Below, in pieces: positions 39,373-48,004 of a stretch of DNA of 64,000 bases (position 1 is the stretch's first letter; each line of letters opens with the position of its first letter). This DNA comes from CAYNSB01 sp964399625. GTDB lineage: Bacteria; Planctomycetota; Phycisphaerae; Phycisphaerales; UBA1924. The DNA is taken from the NCBI GenBank assembly GCA_964399625.1, contig CAYNSB010000009.1, forward strand, positions 1 through 64,000, given 5' to 3'. Both the position numbers and the translations under genes were made by a program. The notes under the pieces are model-generated. The model made no database searches. It was not told the origin of the DNA and saw only the letters and a program-made list of their open reading frames with translations.

Positions 39373-40608
39373 GTGCGAGGGCTCAAGCCGGGCATCGGGT
39401 TCATCTTCCTGACGTTGCTCCTGGATGTCATGGGCTTCGGGATTCTCATCCCCGTCGCGCCCAAGCTTGTGCAGCAGTTGCAGGGCGGGAGCGAGGACGC
39501 GGCGGCGCATTCCGTTGGGTTGCTCGCAGCCACGTACGCCGCGATGCAGTTCGTCTTCGCGCCCACGCTCGGAGCGCTGTCGGACCACTTCGGGCGGCGT
39601 CCCGTGCTGCTCGTTTCGATCTTCGGCTCGGGGCTCGACTACTTCGCGATGGCGTTCTCTCCGACGCTCTGGCTGCTGTTCGTGACCCGGGCGATCAACG
39701 GGATTTCCGGGGCGAGCATGACGGCCGCGAGCGCGTACATCGCCGACGTGACGCCGCCCGAGAAGCGAGCCGCGGGATTCGGGATGATCGGGGCGGCGTT
39801 CGGGCTCGGGTTCATCATCGGGCCCCTGGTCGGCGGCGTGCTGGGCAAGTACGACATCCGCCTGCCGTTCTATGTCGCGGGTAGCGTCACGCTCCTGAAC
39901 TGGTTGTACGGGCTGCTCGTGCTGCCCGAGTCGCTGGCGCCCGCGAATCGGCGCACGCTGACGCTCGCCCGCGCCAACCCCCTGGGGGTGTTCCGCGGGC
40001 TCGTGCGCTACCCGTTCGTGCTGCTCATGGGCGCGGCGATGTTCTTCTTCAATCTCGCGCAGTTCGGGCTGCACGCGACCTGGGTGCTGTACACCGCGCA
40101 CCGGTACGGATGGACCACCTTTGACACCGGGCTGTCGCTGGCGACGGTGGGGGTCGGCGCGGCGATCGTGCAGGGCGGGCTGGCGCGGCGGATCATCCCG
40201 GCGCTGGGCGAACGACGCTCGGCGATGGTGGGGCTCTGCATCGGAACGCTCGGGTATCTCGGGTACGCGTTCGCGCCGTACGGATGGGCGATCTACGTGG
40301 TCATCGTGTTCGCGACGTTCGGCGGCATCTGCCAGCCCGCGATCCAGGCGATGATCACTCGCGGCGTGCGCGCGGACGAGCAGGGGGCCGTGCAGGGCGC
40401 GATGACCGGGCTGCAAAGCGTGTCGGCGATCGTCGGGCCGCTCATCGGCGCGAGTGTCTTCGCGTGGTCGATCGCGCCGACGAATCGATTCGACATCCCC
40501 GGCGCGGCGTACCTCTCGAGCGCGCTGCTCGCGGCGATCGGGCTTGTGATCGCGTGGTACGCGCTGGCGCATCACCGGCGCGTCGAGGACGCGGGCAAGG
40601 CGGGGTGA
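39373..40608 (+). CDS. MFS transporter, TetA/DHA1-like exporter
   Basis: The 411-residue protein has 12 hydrophobic helices. The MFS signature GALSDHFGRRPVLLVSIFGS (about 72-91) between helices 2 and 3, and RAINGISGASMTAASAYIAD and AAFGLGFIIGPLVGGVLGKY of helices 4-5, match the TetA-like drug:proton antiporters. A tetracycline or multidrug role is typical of the group but the substrate is not shown. The GTG at 39373 follows AAGGAGGT. It converges with thrC, and no other resistance gene is near, so it is probably intrinsic. Confidence 0.87.
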   Translation: MRGLKPGIGFIFLTLLLDVMGFGILIPVAPKLVQQLQGGSEDAAAHSVGLLAATYAAMQFVFAPTLGALSDHFGRRPVLLVSIFGSGLDYFAMAFSPTLWLLFVTRAINGISGASMTAASAYIADVTPPEKRAAGFGMIGAAFGLGFIIGPLVGGVLGKYDIRLPFYVAGSVTLLNWLYGLLVLPESLAPANRRTLTLARANPLGVFRGLVRYPFVLLMGAAMFFFNLAQFGLHATWVLYTAHRYGWTTFDTGLSLATVGVGAAIVQGGLARRIIPALGERRSAMVGLCIGTLGYLGYAFAPYGWAIYVVIVFATFGGICQPAIQAMITRGVRADEQGAVQGAMTGLQSVSAIVGPLIGASVFAWSIAPTNRFDIPGAAYLSSALLAAIGLVIAWYALAHHRRVEDAGKAG

Positions 40609-40612
40609 TCGT

Positions 40613-41959
40613 TCACGCTCCGTCGATCGCGCGCAAGACCTCATCGATCGTCGCGGCGCAGCGGACCGGGGCGTTGGCGTGCGTGGGCGTGATGCCCTCG
40701 AGCTGTCGCTGGTGGTACTTGGCCGTCGCGTCCGGGTCCTTGAGCACGTGCCCCGTGAGGATGCAGACGATGCGCTGGTCGGGGCGGATCGTCCCGGCGG
40801 CGATGAGCTTCTTGAGCCCCGCGAGCGTGACGCACGAGGCGGGCTCGGCCCCGATGCCCGAGGCGTCGATCATCGCCTTGGCGTCCATCGTTTCCTGGTC
40901 CGTGACCTGCTCCACGACGCCGCGTGTCTCGCGGATCGCGCGGAGGCTCTTCTTGAAACTCACGGGGTTGCCGATCTTGATCGCGGTGGAGATGGTCTGC
41001 GGGTTCTGGACGGGCGTGAGCGAGTCCGAGCCCGAAGCGAACGCGCGGTAGAGCGGGTTCGCGCCCGAGGCCTGGATCACGGCGAGGCGGGGCAGGCGGG
41101 CGAGCAGCCCCAGGCAATGCAACTCGCTGAGGCCCTTGTAGATCGCGGAGTTGTTGCCGAGGTTGCCGCCGGGAACGACGATCCAGTCGGGGGGCTGCCA
41201 ATCGAGGTCCTGCAGCAGCTCGAAGCCGATCGCCTTCTGTCCTTCGAGGCGGTAGGGGTTGAGCGAGTTGAGAAGGTACACGCCCGCCCGCGCGCTGACC
41301 TCCTCGACGAGCTTCATCGCGGCGTCGAAATCGCCATCCACCTGGATCGTGCGCGCGCCGTAGGCCAGGGCCTGGCTCAGCTTTCCGAAGGCGATGTTGC
41401 CGGTGGGAATGAAGACGATCGCGCGCATTCCGGCGAGGGCGGCGTAACTGGCCATGCTCGCGCTGGTGTTGCCCGTGGAGGCGCAGGCGACGCGGGTCAT
41501 GCCCAGAGCGCGGGCCATGCTCACGCCCGTGGTCATGCCGCGGTCCTTGAACGAGCCGGTGGGATTCTCGCCCTCGTGCTTGAAGAGGATGCGAGGGACC
41601 TGCGCGAAGCGTGCGGCGGGCGAATCGGGGCCAAGGTCGTAGAGGGTGGTGTTGCCCTCGCCGCGCGTGACGATGTGATGCGTGTCCAGGGGCAGCACGA
41701 CCTCTCGAAAGCGCCAGACTCCCGAGCGGTCGATGGGAGCCTTGGACGACAGGCGCGCCTCGAACGTGCGCACGCCGAGCGTCTTCTTCAGGCCGGAAAG
41801 GTTGTGACGAACCTCGAGCGTGCCGCCGCAGTCGCAGCGGTAGCGAACGGCGTTCGCGCCGTACTCGCGTGCGCAGTCAAGGCAGACGAGCGACCAAGGG
41901 CGTGCGGGGCCCTCGGACGCCGCGGGCGGGCGAGCGGGTGGTGGATGGGAAGCGCTCAC
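40613..41959 (-). CDS. thrC: Threonine synthase ThrC
   Basis: ThrC is a PLP enzyme that converts O-phosphohomoserine to threonine. The 448-residue product has an N-terminal zinc-ribbon-like segment (Cys26, 29, 42, 44: CLDC and CDCGG), then the substrate and PLP site HEGENPTGSFKDRGM with Lys138 as Schiff base, and GNTSASMASYAALAG. The start is GTG at 41959, overlapping the thrB stop (GTGA), so it is the third gene of a coupled thrA-thrB-thrC operon. This is the long-form threonine synthase that does not need S-adenosylmethionine by known architecture; that regulatory point is inference. Confidence 0.95.
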   Translation of the reverse strand: MSASHPPPARPPAASEGPARPWSLVCLDCAREYGANAVRYRCDCGGTLEVRHNLSGLKKTLGVRTFEARLSSKAPIDRSGVWRFREVVLPLDTHHIVTRGEGNTTLYDLGPDSPAARFAQVPRILFKHEGENPTGSFKDRGMTTGVSMARALGMTRVACASTGNTSASMASYAALAGMRAIVFIPTGNIAFGKLSQALAYGARTIQVDGDFDAAMKLVEEVSARAGVYLLNSLNPYRLEGQKAIGFELLQDLDWQPPDWIVVPGGNLGNNSAIYKGLSELHCLGLLARLPRLAVIQASGANPLYRAFASGSDSLTPVQNPQTISTAIKIGNPVSFKKSLRAIRETRGVVEQVTDQETMDAKAMIDASGIGAEPASCVTLAGLKKLIAAGTIRPDQRIVCILTGHVLKDPDATAKYHQRQLEGITPTHANAPVRCAATIDEVLRAIDGA

Positions 41960-42909
41960 AGCCGGCGCGCTCCGGGGCAATCGGCGGAAGACTCGTGCGC
42001 GACGGACTCGAGCCCCGCGGCCCGGAAGGCATCCTGCATGGCATTCCTGACTTCCGCCGCATCGTGCTGTGATCGGCAGATCGAGAAGATCGATGGCCCC
42101 GATCCCGAGATGGAGCTGGCGACGGCGCCGGCGGCGAGGGCGCGGGCGATCGCATCGGCGCCGCCGGGGATCAGTTTGGCGCGGGCCTGCGTGACGAAGT
42201 CCGTGCCTGTCATCGAGCGGGCGAGCAGCCCCAGGTCGTTGGAGTGGCACGCGGAGATGAAGGCGCCGATGGCCGCGGTGCGCTTGACGAGCTCGGGGAG
42301 GGCGACCTCCTTGGGCAGGGCAGCGCGCGAGTCCTTGGTGAGCAGCTCAAACCTGGGCGAGACAACGATGAGGCGGAGGCCCTCGGGCACCGGGATTCGA
42401 ACGATGTCGAGCGGGTCGAGCGAGCGGACGAGGATGAGCCCGCCCAGGATCGCGGGCGCGACGTTGTCCGCGTGACGCCCGGAGACGGCGGCCTCGGCCT
42501 CGACGCATGGGGCGATGAGCTCGGTCTTGCGCAGGGGCGAGCCCAGCAGCGCGTTCACCGCGAAGGCGGCGGCGGCGGCGCTGGCGGCGGAGGAACCGAG
42601 CCCGGAGCCGATCGGAAGGCCCTTGACGACTTCGAGATCGACGCCGACCTCGACGCCGGTGAGGTTCAGCACGGCCTGCGCCGCGACGGCGGCGGTGTTC
42701 TTCGCGGGATCGGTGGTGAGCGGGCGCTCGGACGCGTGGGCGTTGGTCGCCTTGCTCACGCGGACGCCGGGCGACTCCGTGAGCCGGGCCGTGACGGTGT
42801 CGCCGGGGCCCTGGAGGGCGAGCCCAAGGACATCGAACCCCACGCCGAGATTGGCGACGGTGGCGGGCGCATAGGCGGTGACGCGCGATTCGGTGGCGAT
42901 GGGAATCAC
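41956..42909 (-). CDS. thrB: Homoserine kinase ThrB
   Basis: ThrB phosphorylates homoserine with ATP. The 317-residue protein is a GHMP kinase: VTAYAPATVANLGVGFDVLG at the N-terminus, and the ATP-binding loop VKGLPIGSGLGSSAASAAAA near 95-114, plus GAVASSISGSGPSIFSI at the C-terminal motif. The start is GTG at 42909, in a GTGA overlap with the thrA stop. The order thrA, thrB, thrC is the classical one, with tight coupling, so the operon makes threonine from aspartate steps. Confidence 0.95.
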   Translation of the reverse strand: MIPIATESRVTAYAPATVANLGVGFDVLGLALQGPGDTVTARLTESPGVRVSKATNAHASERPLTTDPAKNTAAVAAQAVLNLTGVEVGVDLEVVKGLPIGSGLGSSAASAAAAAFAVNALLGSPLRKTELIAPCVEAEAAVSGRHADNVAPAILGGLILVRSLDPLDIVRIPVPEGLRLIVVSPRFELLTKDSRAALPKEVALPELVKRTAAIGAFISACHSNDLGLLARSMTGTDFVTQARAKLIPGGADAIARALAAGAVASSISGSGPSIFSICRSQHDAAEVRNAMQDAFRAAGLESVAHESSADCPGARRL

Positions 42910-45419
42910 GCGCGGCCTCCCTTGAGCATGAGGAGGTCGGCGAGGATGCCCATCGCGGTGACCTCCACGCCCGCGCCCGGGCCGGCGATGACGAGCGGGC
43001 GCTGGCGGTAGCGCGCGGTGTGGAAGACGATCATGTTGTCCGTGCCACGGAGGCCGGCCAGGGGCGAATCGCTGGGGACGATCTGGGGCCCGACGGTGAT
43101 CGAGTTCTGCTGCACGCGGGCAACAAAGCGGAGAGCGCCGGGCTGCGCCTTGGCCTCGGCGATGCGCGTGGCCATCGACGCGTCGAGCGTGCGCAAGCGG
43201 GCCATGAGATCGGGGAGCGCGGTGCCGGCCCACTCCGCGGGCACGAGCCCCGTGAGCGCGGGCGGCACGTCGGCGCGGACGAGGCCGGCGAACCTCGCGA
43301 GAATGACCGCCTTGCGGGCCACATCGCCGCCCGAGAGGTCGACGACGGGATCGGGCTCGGTGTACCCGGCGCGGACGGCCTCGTCGACGGCGCAGGAGAG
43401 CATCTGTCCGCGCTCCAGCGCCGTCATGAGGAACCCGAGCGTTCCCGAGAAGCAGCCCTCGATCCGTTCGACGGTGTCGCCCGTCTCCACAAGCATGCGC
43501 AGGGTGTCGACGACGGGGAGCCCCGCGCCCACGGTGGATCGCCCGCGGACCTCGCGCCCGGTGCGCTTGGCGGTCGAGAGCAGCGCCTCGAACTCGGCGT
43601 AGGGGCCCGCGAGGGGACGCTTGTTCGCGGTGACGATGCTGAAGCGACGCTGGAGCGCGGCGAGCATGACGGCGTGCGAGTCCGGCGAATCGGAGGCATC
43701 GACGAGGACGGGGCGAGCCAGCGGGTGCGTGATCGCACGCTCGAGCACGCGCACGAGCGAGTCGGCGGGCTGTGCTCCCGGGAGCGACGCGAGCGGCTGC
43801 CCGGCCGATTTGGCCCTGTCTATCGCGTCGAGCTCGCCATCGGAGAGACCGCCCGCGCGGTGGAGGAACGCGGCGCGATCGGCGACGCCCACGACGCGGA
43901 GACGCTCGTAGACATCGCCGCGAGCATTGCGCTGGCGGAGCAGCTCGATGAACTTTCGCGCGACCTTGCCCGCACCCAGGATGATCAGGTCGATGTTGTC
44001 GCGGACGCGGACCGAGGCCTCGGGCTTGTCGAGCGCGAAGCGATCGTGGATCGCGGCGATCGCGTGGTTCACCTGGGTCTGATCGACCGCGAGGGTGATG
44101 TTCAGCTCGCTCGATCCCTGTGCGATGGCGAGGATGTTCACTCCCTCGGAGCCCAGAGCGCCGAACACCTCGCCCGAGACGCCGGGCGTGTGGGCCATGC
44201 CCAGGCCGACGGCGGCGATGAGCGCGACGCCCTGGCGGACCGAGATGTCCTCGATATCGCCGCGGGCGAGGTCCGCGCGGAACTCGCGCTTGAGGGCCGT
44301 CTCGGCGGTGGGGGCGTCGTCCCGCGGAACCGCCAGGCAGACGCTCGATTCGCTGGAGCTCTGCGAGATCATGGTGACGCTGATCGAGCGAGCGGCGAGG
44401 GCGCCGAAGAGACGCGCGGAGACGCCGGGCACGCCGGACATGCCCTTGCCCTCGACGCTGATGAGCGTCTGGTCCTTGATCGCGGTGACGGCCTTGACGG
44501 GGTGCGCGCCGGGGGCGGTGCGTCCATCGACGACGGTGCCGGGAGCAGAGGGGTTGAGCGTGTTGCGCACCCACACGGGGATGCGTTTGCTCGCCACGGG
44601 GATCATCGTGCGCTGGTGGAGGACCTTCGCGCCGTAATAGGAGAGCTCTCCGGCCTCGCGGTAGTTGAGCTGCGGCACGAGCTGCGCCGCGGGCACGACG
44701 CGAGGGTCCGTGGTGAAAACGCCATCGACGTCGGTCCAGATCGTGCATTCGTCGGCATCGAGTGCGCCGGCGAGGAGGGTCGCGGTGAAATCCGACCCGC
44801 CGCGCGAGAAGGTGGTCGTGGAGCCGTCGGGCGCCCGACCCATGAAGCCGGTGACGACGAGGATCTCGCCGCTCTCGAGCCTTGGGCGGAGCGTGGCGAC
44901 GATCGCGCGATCCGTGACGAAGGGGAGCGGGTTGGCGTCGGAGTAGTTCGCGTCAGTGTCCACGAAGGTGTCCGCGTCGAGGGACTGGGCTCGATGACCC
45001 ATCTGGCGCAGGATGAGCGCGATGAGGCGCACCGAGAGCTTCTCGCCCGTGGCGACGATGCGATCGCGGATGCGCGGCGTGACCTCGCCCACGAGAACGG
45101 CGCCGCGAATGACATTGGCAAGGTCGTCGAGGATGCGGGTGATGTCGGTGCGCACGGGGCCGCTCGGGCCCTCGATCGTGTCCAACGCCTGTGCGTGCAT
45201 GGCGCGGATCTTGTCGATGCGTGCGATGGCTCCCTGGGTGTCGCCTTCCTTGGCCGCGGCGGTCGCGGCGACGAGTTCGTTGGTCACCCCGCTCATGGCG
45301 GAGGCGACGCAGACGATCCTGGCGTTCTCGGACGCCTTGGCAACGAGCGCGGCGACGTTCCGCATGCGCTCCGCGCCGAGCACGCTGGTGCCGCCGAACT
45401 TGTGGACCTCGATTCTCAT
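42906..45419 (-). CDS. thrA: Bifunctional aspartate kinase / homoserine dehydrogenase ThrA
   Basis: ThrA carries out the first and third steps from aspartate to threonine and methionine. The 837-residue protein has an aspartokinase domain with VHKFGGTSV (5-13), TFSRGGSDFTATLLAGALDA and VDGVFTTDPRVVP. Two ACT domains follow (about 310-460), probable threonine feedback sites. A linker leads to the homoserine dehydrogenase with NIDLIILGAGKVARKFIELL (NADP site, about 476) and TVGAGLPVVDTLRMLVETGD, RIEGCFSGTLGFLMTALERG. The start ATG at 45419 has AAGG directly before it. It is the first gene of the operon. Confidence 0.95.
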   Translation of the reverse strand: MRIEVHKFGGTSVLGAERMRNVAALVAKASENARIVCVASAMSGVTNELVAATAAAKEGDTQGAIARIDKIRAMHAQALDTIEGPSGPVRTDITRILDDLANVIRGAVLVGEVTPRIRDRIVATGEKLSVRLIALILRQMGHRAQSLDADTFVDTDANYSDANPLPFVTDRAIVATLRPRLESGEILVVTGFMGRAPDGSTTTFSRGGSDFTATLLAGALDADECTIWTDVDGVFTTDPRVVPAAQLVPQLNYREAGELSYYGAKVLHQRTMIPVASKRIPVWVRNTLNPSAPGTVVDGRTAPGAHPVKAVTAIKDQTLISVEGKGMSGVPGVSARLFGALAARSISVTMISQSSSESSVCLAVPRDDAPTAETALKREFRADLARGDIEDISVRQGVALIAAVGLGMAHTPGVSGEVFGALGSEGVNILAIAQGSSELNITLAVDQTQVNHAIAAIHDRFALDKPEASVRVRDNIDLIILGAGKVARKFIELLRQRNARGDVYERLRVVGVADRAAFLHRAGGLSDGELDAIDRAKSAGQPLASLPGAQPADSLVRVLERAITHPLARPVLVDASDSPDSHAVMLAALQRRFSIVTANKRPLAGPYAEFEALLSTAKRTGREVRGRSTVGAGLPVVDTLRMLVETGDTVERIEGCFSGTLGFLMTALERGQMLSCAVDEAVRAGYTEPDPVVDLSGGDVARKAVILARFAGLVRADVPPALTGLVPAEWAGTALPDLMARLRTLDASMATRIAEAKAQPGALRFVARVQQNSITVGPQIVPSDSPLAGLRGTDNMIVFHTARYRQRPLVIAGPGAGVEVTAMGILADLLMLKGGRA

Positions 45420-45547
45420 CCTTATTAAGCGCCGTGGGGTGTGGGGTTGGGAGGCGATCGGGAACCCATCTGTATCGACCCCGAGCGACGCGGGCTTGAC
45501 CGCTCTGCCGGGCCGCTCAAGGGGCGCGGATCGTATTCGCGGCTCGT

Positions 45548-46501
45548 TCAGCGGTGGGCGACGACGTGGGGCTCGAGGACCTGCGTGCCGCGTGTGCTGG
45601 TGATCGCGTAGAAGAAGCCCGGGCGGAGCGCGCCCGCGGCGTGAGCGCCGTTCGCGCCCAGCACAAGGAGCGCGGCCTGCGGCTCGGCGCCCGTTGGGGT
45701 CGCGGAGGTGAGGCGATCGAGTGCGTGGCGAATGGCGTCCTGCGGTGAGCGTCCTGCACGGAGCGCCTCGAGGGCGAGCTGGCTCGCGCCGACGCTCGAG
45801 ATGAGTTCGCCCGCGCCGGTGGCGACGACGGCGCCCAGCCCCTGCTCGCACGCAAGCCCGTGCCCGGGGATTGCCGAATCCCCTATGCGTCCGAGCGGCT
45901 TGAGCGGGGTGCCCGAGGTGCTCGTGCACGCGGCGAACTGGCCGGCGCGATCGAGCGCGACGACGCCCACCGTGTCGTGACCGGCGTTGATCGTGGCGAG
46001 GCGCGCCTCCTCCGCGGAAAGATGCAGGCGGCCGTCGTTGGTGTCGAGGATGCCGACCGGGATCTTCGCGGCGAGCGTCGGCTTCTGCGCCGGATCGTGG
46101 CGCGTGCGGAACCACTCGCGCGTGCGATCGATGAGCAGATCGCTCGTGCGGAAGCCCTCCTCGCGGGCGAAGAGTTCGGCTCCCTCGGCGGCTCGCATCG
46201 CACGACCGAACCTATCCATCAGGCGTCGGGCTATGGACGCGGGGTTCTCGTAGTTGCGCACGGAGAGGACGCTGCCCCAGCGCAGGGGCGATTCCATGAT
46301 CGCGGCGTCGAGGACGACCTGTCCCGTCGCGTCGGGCATGCCGCCCTTGCCCACGGAGTCCACGCGCGGGTCGGATTCGGCGATGTTGGTGGCGCGTTCC
46401 ACGGCGTCGATGGCGGAACCGCCCGCGGCGAGGGCGGGCCAGGCCGCGTCGTTGCCCCAGCGGGCGAAGGTCCACGTGCCGAGGATGATGGGTTCGGGCA
46501 T
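45548..46501 (-). CDS. Glycosylasparaginase / isoaspartyl peptidase-type Ntn hydrolase
   Basis: This family self-cleaves to expose a catalytic threonine and hydrolyses glycosyl-asparagine or isoaspartyl bonds. The 317-residue precursor shows WPALAAGGSAIDAVERATNI, GMPDATGQVVLDAAIME, the cleavage site NAGHDTVGVVALDRAG with Thr177 as nucleophile, and GRIGDSAIPGHG. The HDTxG form resembles aspartylglucosaminidase more than plant-type asparaginase. No signal peptide is visible, so it is probably cytoplasmic. The ATG at 46501 has no Shine-Dalgarno but a TAGACT hexamer 6 bases upstream; it is divergent from aguB. Confidence 0.87.
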   Translation of the reverse strand: MPEPIILGTWTFARWGNDAAWPALAAGGSAIDAVERATNIAESDPRVDSVGKGGMPDATGQVVLDAAIMESPLRWGSVLSVRNYENPASIARRLMDRFGRAMRAAEGAELFAREEGFRTSDLLIDRTREWFRTRHDPAQKPTLAAKIPVGILDTNDGRLHLSAEEARLATINAGHDTVGVVALDRAGQFAACTSTSGTPLKPLGRIGDSAIPGHGLACEQGLGAVVATGAGELISSVGASQLALEALRAGRSPQDAIRHALDRLTSATPTGAEPQAALLVLGANGAHAAGALRPGFFYAITSTRGTQVLEPHVVAHR

Positions 46502-46507
46502 GGGGGC

Positions 46508-46513
46508 AGTCTA
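46508..46513 (-). promoter_or_regulatory. -10-like hexamer 6 bases before the asparaginase-like gene
   Basis: TAGACT on the minus strand, then GCCCCC, then ATG. It lies in the 106-base divergent region before aguB. Confidence 0.5.
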
Positions 46514-46570
46514 ACGGAAGAATTGGGGACGCACGCCGCGAAGCGCACGGAGGAATCGGGCGGGGTGCGA

Positions 46571-46576
46571 TAGACT
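46571..46576 (+). promoter_or_regulatory. -10-like hexamer of aguB
   Basis: TAGACT lies 31 bases before the aguB ATG at 46608, so a leader with TTGGAG is possible. The hexamer is the same as that of the divergent gene. Confidence 0.4.
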
Positions 46577-46607
46577 GTGCCCCGCGCGAAGGCGCTTGGA
46601 GTGTGCG

Positions 46608-47543
46608 ATGGCGAAAAAGGTGAAAGCAGCGTCGTCCGGTTCGAGCGTGGTGAAGGTCGCCCTGACGCAGATGGCGTGCGGGGAGGACCCGCGCGCGAAC
46701 GTGAAGCGGCAGATCGCGCTGATCGAGCGCGCGGCCAAGGGCGGGGCGCGGATCGTCTGCACGCAGGAGCTGTTCACGAGCCAGTACTTCTGCCAGGTGG
46801 AGGACCACCGGTTCTTCAAGCTTGCCGAGTCGATCCCCGGGCCGACGAGCGATGCGATGGGCAAGCTCGCGAAGAAGCACGGGATTGTGATCATCGCGAG
46901 CCTCTTCGAGAAGCGGGCGAGCGGTCTGTACCACAACACCGCGGCGGTGATCGACGCGGACGGGTCGCTGATGGGCATCTACCGCAAGATGCACATCCCC
47001 GATGACCCGCTGTTCTACGAGAAGTTCTACTTCACGCCGGGCGATACGGGGTTCAGGACGTGGAAGACGCGCCACGCGAAGATCGGCGTGCTGATCTGCT
47101 GGGACCAGTGGTTCCCCGAGGGTGCGCGGCTCACGGCGATGGGTGGGGCGGAGATCCTGTTCTACCCAACGGCGATTGGATGGCACCCTTCTGAGAAGAA
47201 GGAGTACGGCGTCGCGCAGCACGACAGCTGGGAGCTGATGATGCGCTCGCACGCCGTGGCGAACGGGTGCTATGTGTGCGCGCCCAATCGCATCGGGCAC
47301 GAGCTCGTGCGCGGCGTGGACGGCAAGCCCGTGAGCCGGGATGGGCTGGAGTTCTGGGGACAGTCGTTCGTGAGCGCGCCCAATGGGCAGATCGTGAAGC
47401 GCGCGTCGGTGGGGCGGGAGGAAGTGCTGATTGCCGAGTGCGATCTGGCGCGGGTGGAGTTCAGCCGAACGCACTGGCCGTTCCTGCGGGATCGGAGGAT
47501 CGATGCGTATGGCGATCTGACAAAGCGGTTTTTGGAAGGGTGA
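46608..47543 (+). CDS. aguB: N-carbamoylputrescine amidase AguB
   Basis: AguB hydrolyses N-carbamoylputrescine to putrescine, CO2 and ammonia. The 311-residue nitrilase-fold enzyme has VALTQMACGEDPRANV, the catalytic Glu in IVCTQELFTSQYFCQVED, Lys in YRKMHIPDDPLFYEKFYFTP and Cys in VLICWDQWFPEGARLTAMGG, then PTAIGWHPSEKKEYG, which are AguB motifs. The ATG at 46608 is four codons after another in-frame ATG at 46596 and has GGAG upstream. It is close to aguA, which makes its substrate. Confidence 0.93.
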   Translation: MAKKVKAASSGSSVVKVALTQMACGEDPRANVKRQIALIERAAKGGARIVCTQELFTSQYFCQVEDHRFFKLAESIPGPTSDAMGKLAKKHGIVIIASLFEKRASGLYHNTAAVIDADGSLMGIYRKMHIPDDPLFYEKFYFTPGDTGFRTWKTRHAKIGVLICWDQWFPEGARLTAMGGAEILFYPTAIGWHPSEKKEYGVAQHDSWELMMRSHAVANGCYVCAPNRIGHELVRGVDGKPVSRDGLEFWGQSFVSAPNGQIVKRASVGREEVLIAECDLARVEFSRTHWPFLRDRRIDAYGDLTKRFLEG

Positions 47544-47576
47544 TGCCGTGAAGTTGTGACGCGAGAGGGTGGTCCG

Positions 47577-47963
47577 ATGGGTGCGACCTACGACCTGTAC
47601 AACTTCACACGGCGAGAGCGCGTGGGAGGTAGTCTTCCCGTCTTCAGCGCACGAGATTTCATCTGGAACGAGGGAGCTGGGGCCGTCGTGCTGTGGTACA
47701 TGTTCAAGAATCGCGGCGATCAGATCGCGTTCGTGAGCGATTACGATGTTGTTGGGCACCGTGTTGTGTTCGGCGAGCGAGTCACCGACGAACTGCTCAA
47801 CTCTTTCAAGGATGTCACTGAGGAGTACATCGCGCTTGCCATTGCCGCGAAGGTCGTCACGGATCACGGCATCAAGTATCAAGACGAACACGACCCTTCG
47901 TTGTTCACGCGCGACCTACGCGTGGATCGTTCGGATGGCTCCCTTCCGAGCGATGGGCTTTGA
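47577..47963 (+). CDS. Small protein of unknown function between aguB and aguA
   Basis: The 128-residue protein has mixed alpha/beta character (MGATYDLYNFTRRERVGGSL; VVLWYMFKNRGDQIAFVSDY; VTEEYIALAIAAKVVTDHGI). I know no family or motif. Its codon use is less GC-rich than both agu genes. The ATG at 47577 is preferred to a GTG at 47556. Being inside the polyamine pair suggests a link but does not show one; it may be an insertion of an orphan. Confidence 0.55.
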   Translation: MGATYDLYNFTRRERVGGSLPVFSARDFIWNEGAGAVVLWYMFKNRGDQIAFVSDYDVVGHRVVFGERVTDELLNSFKDVTEEYIALAIAAKVVTDHGIKYQDEHDPSLFTRDLRVDRSDGSLPSDGL

Positions 47964-48004
47964 GTTTCGCAGCACGAGCACGATGAGTCACGGATAGACA
48001 CGCG

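Noticed and set aside
39373..40608. MFS exporter as an acquired tetracycline-resistance gene
   Set aside because: No mobile elements or regulator are next to it, and its GC content matches the neighbours. Similarity to TetA reflects the family.
43020..45428. About 800-codon plus-strand frame opposite thrA
   Set aside because: A shadow of thrA. No motif, and the third-position GC pattern belongs to the minus strand.
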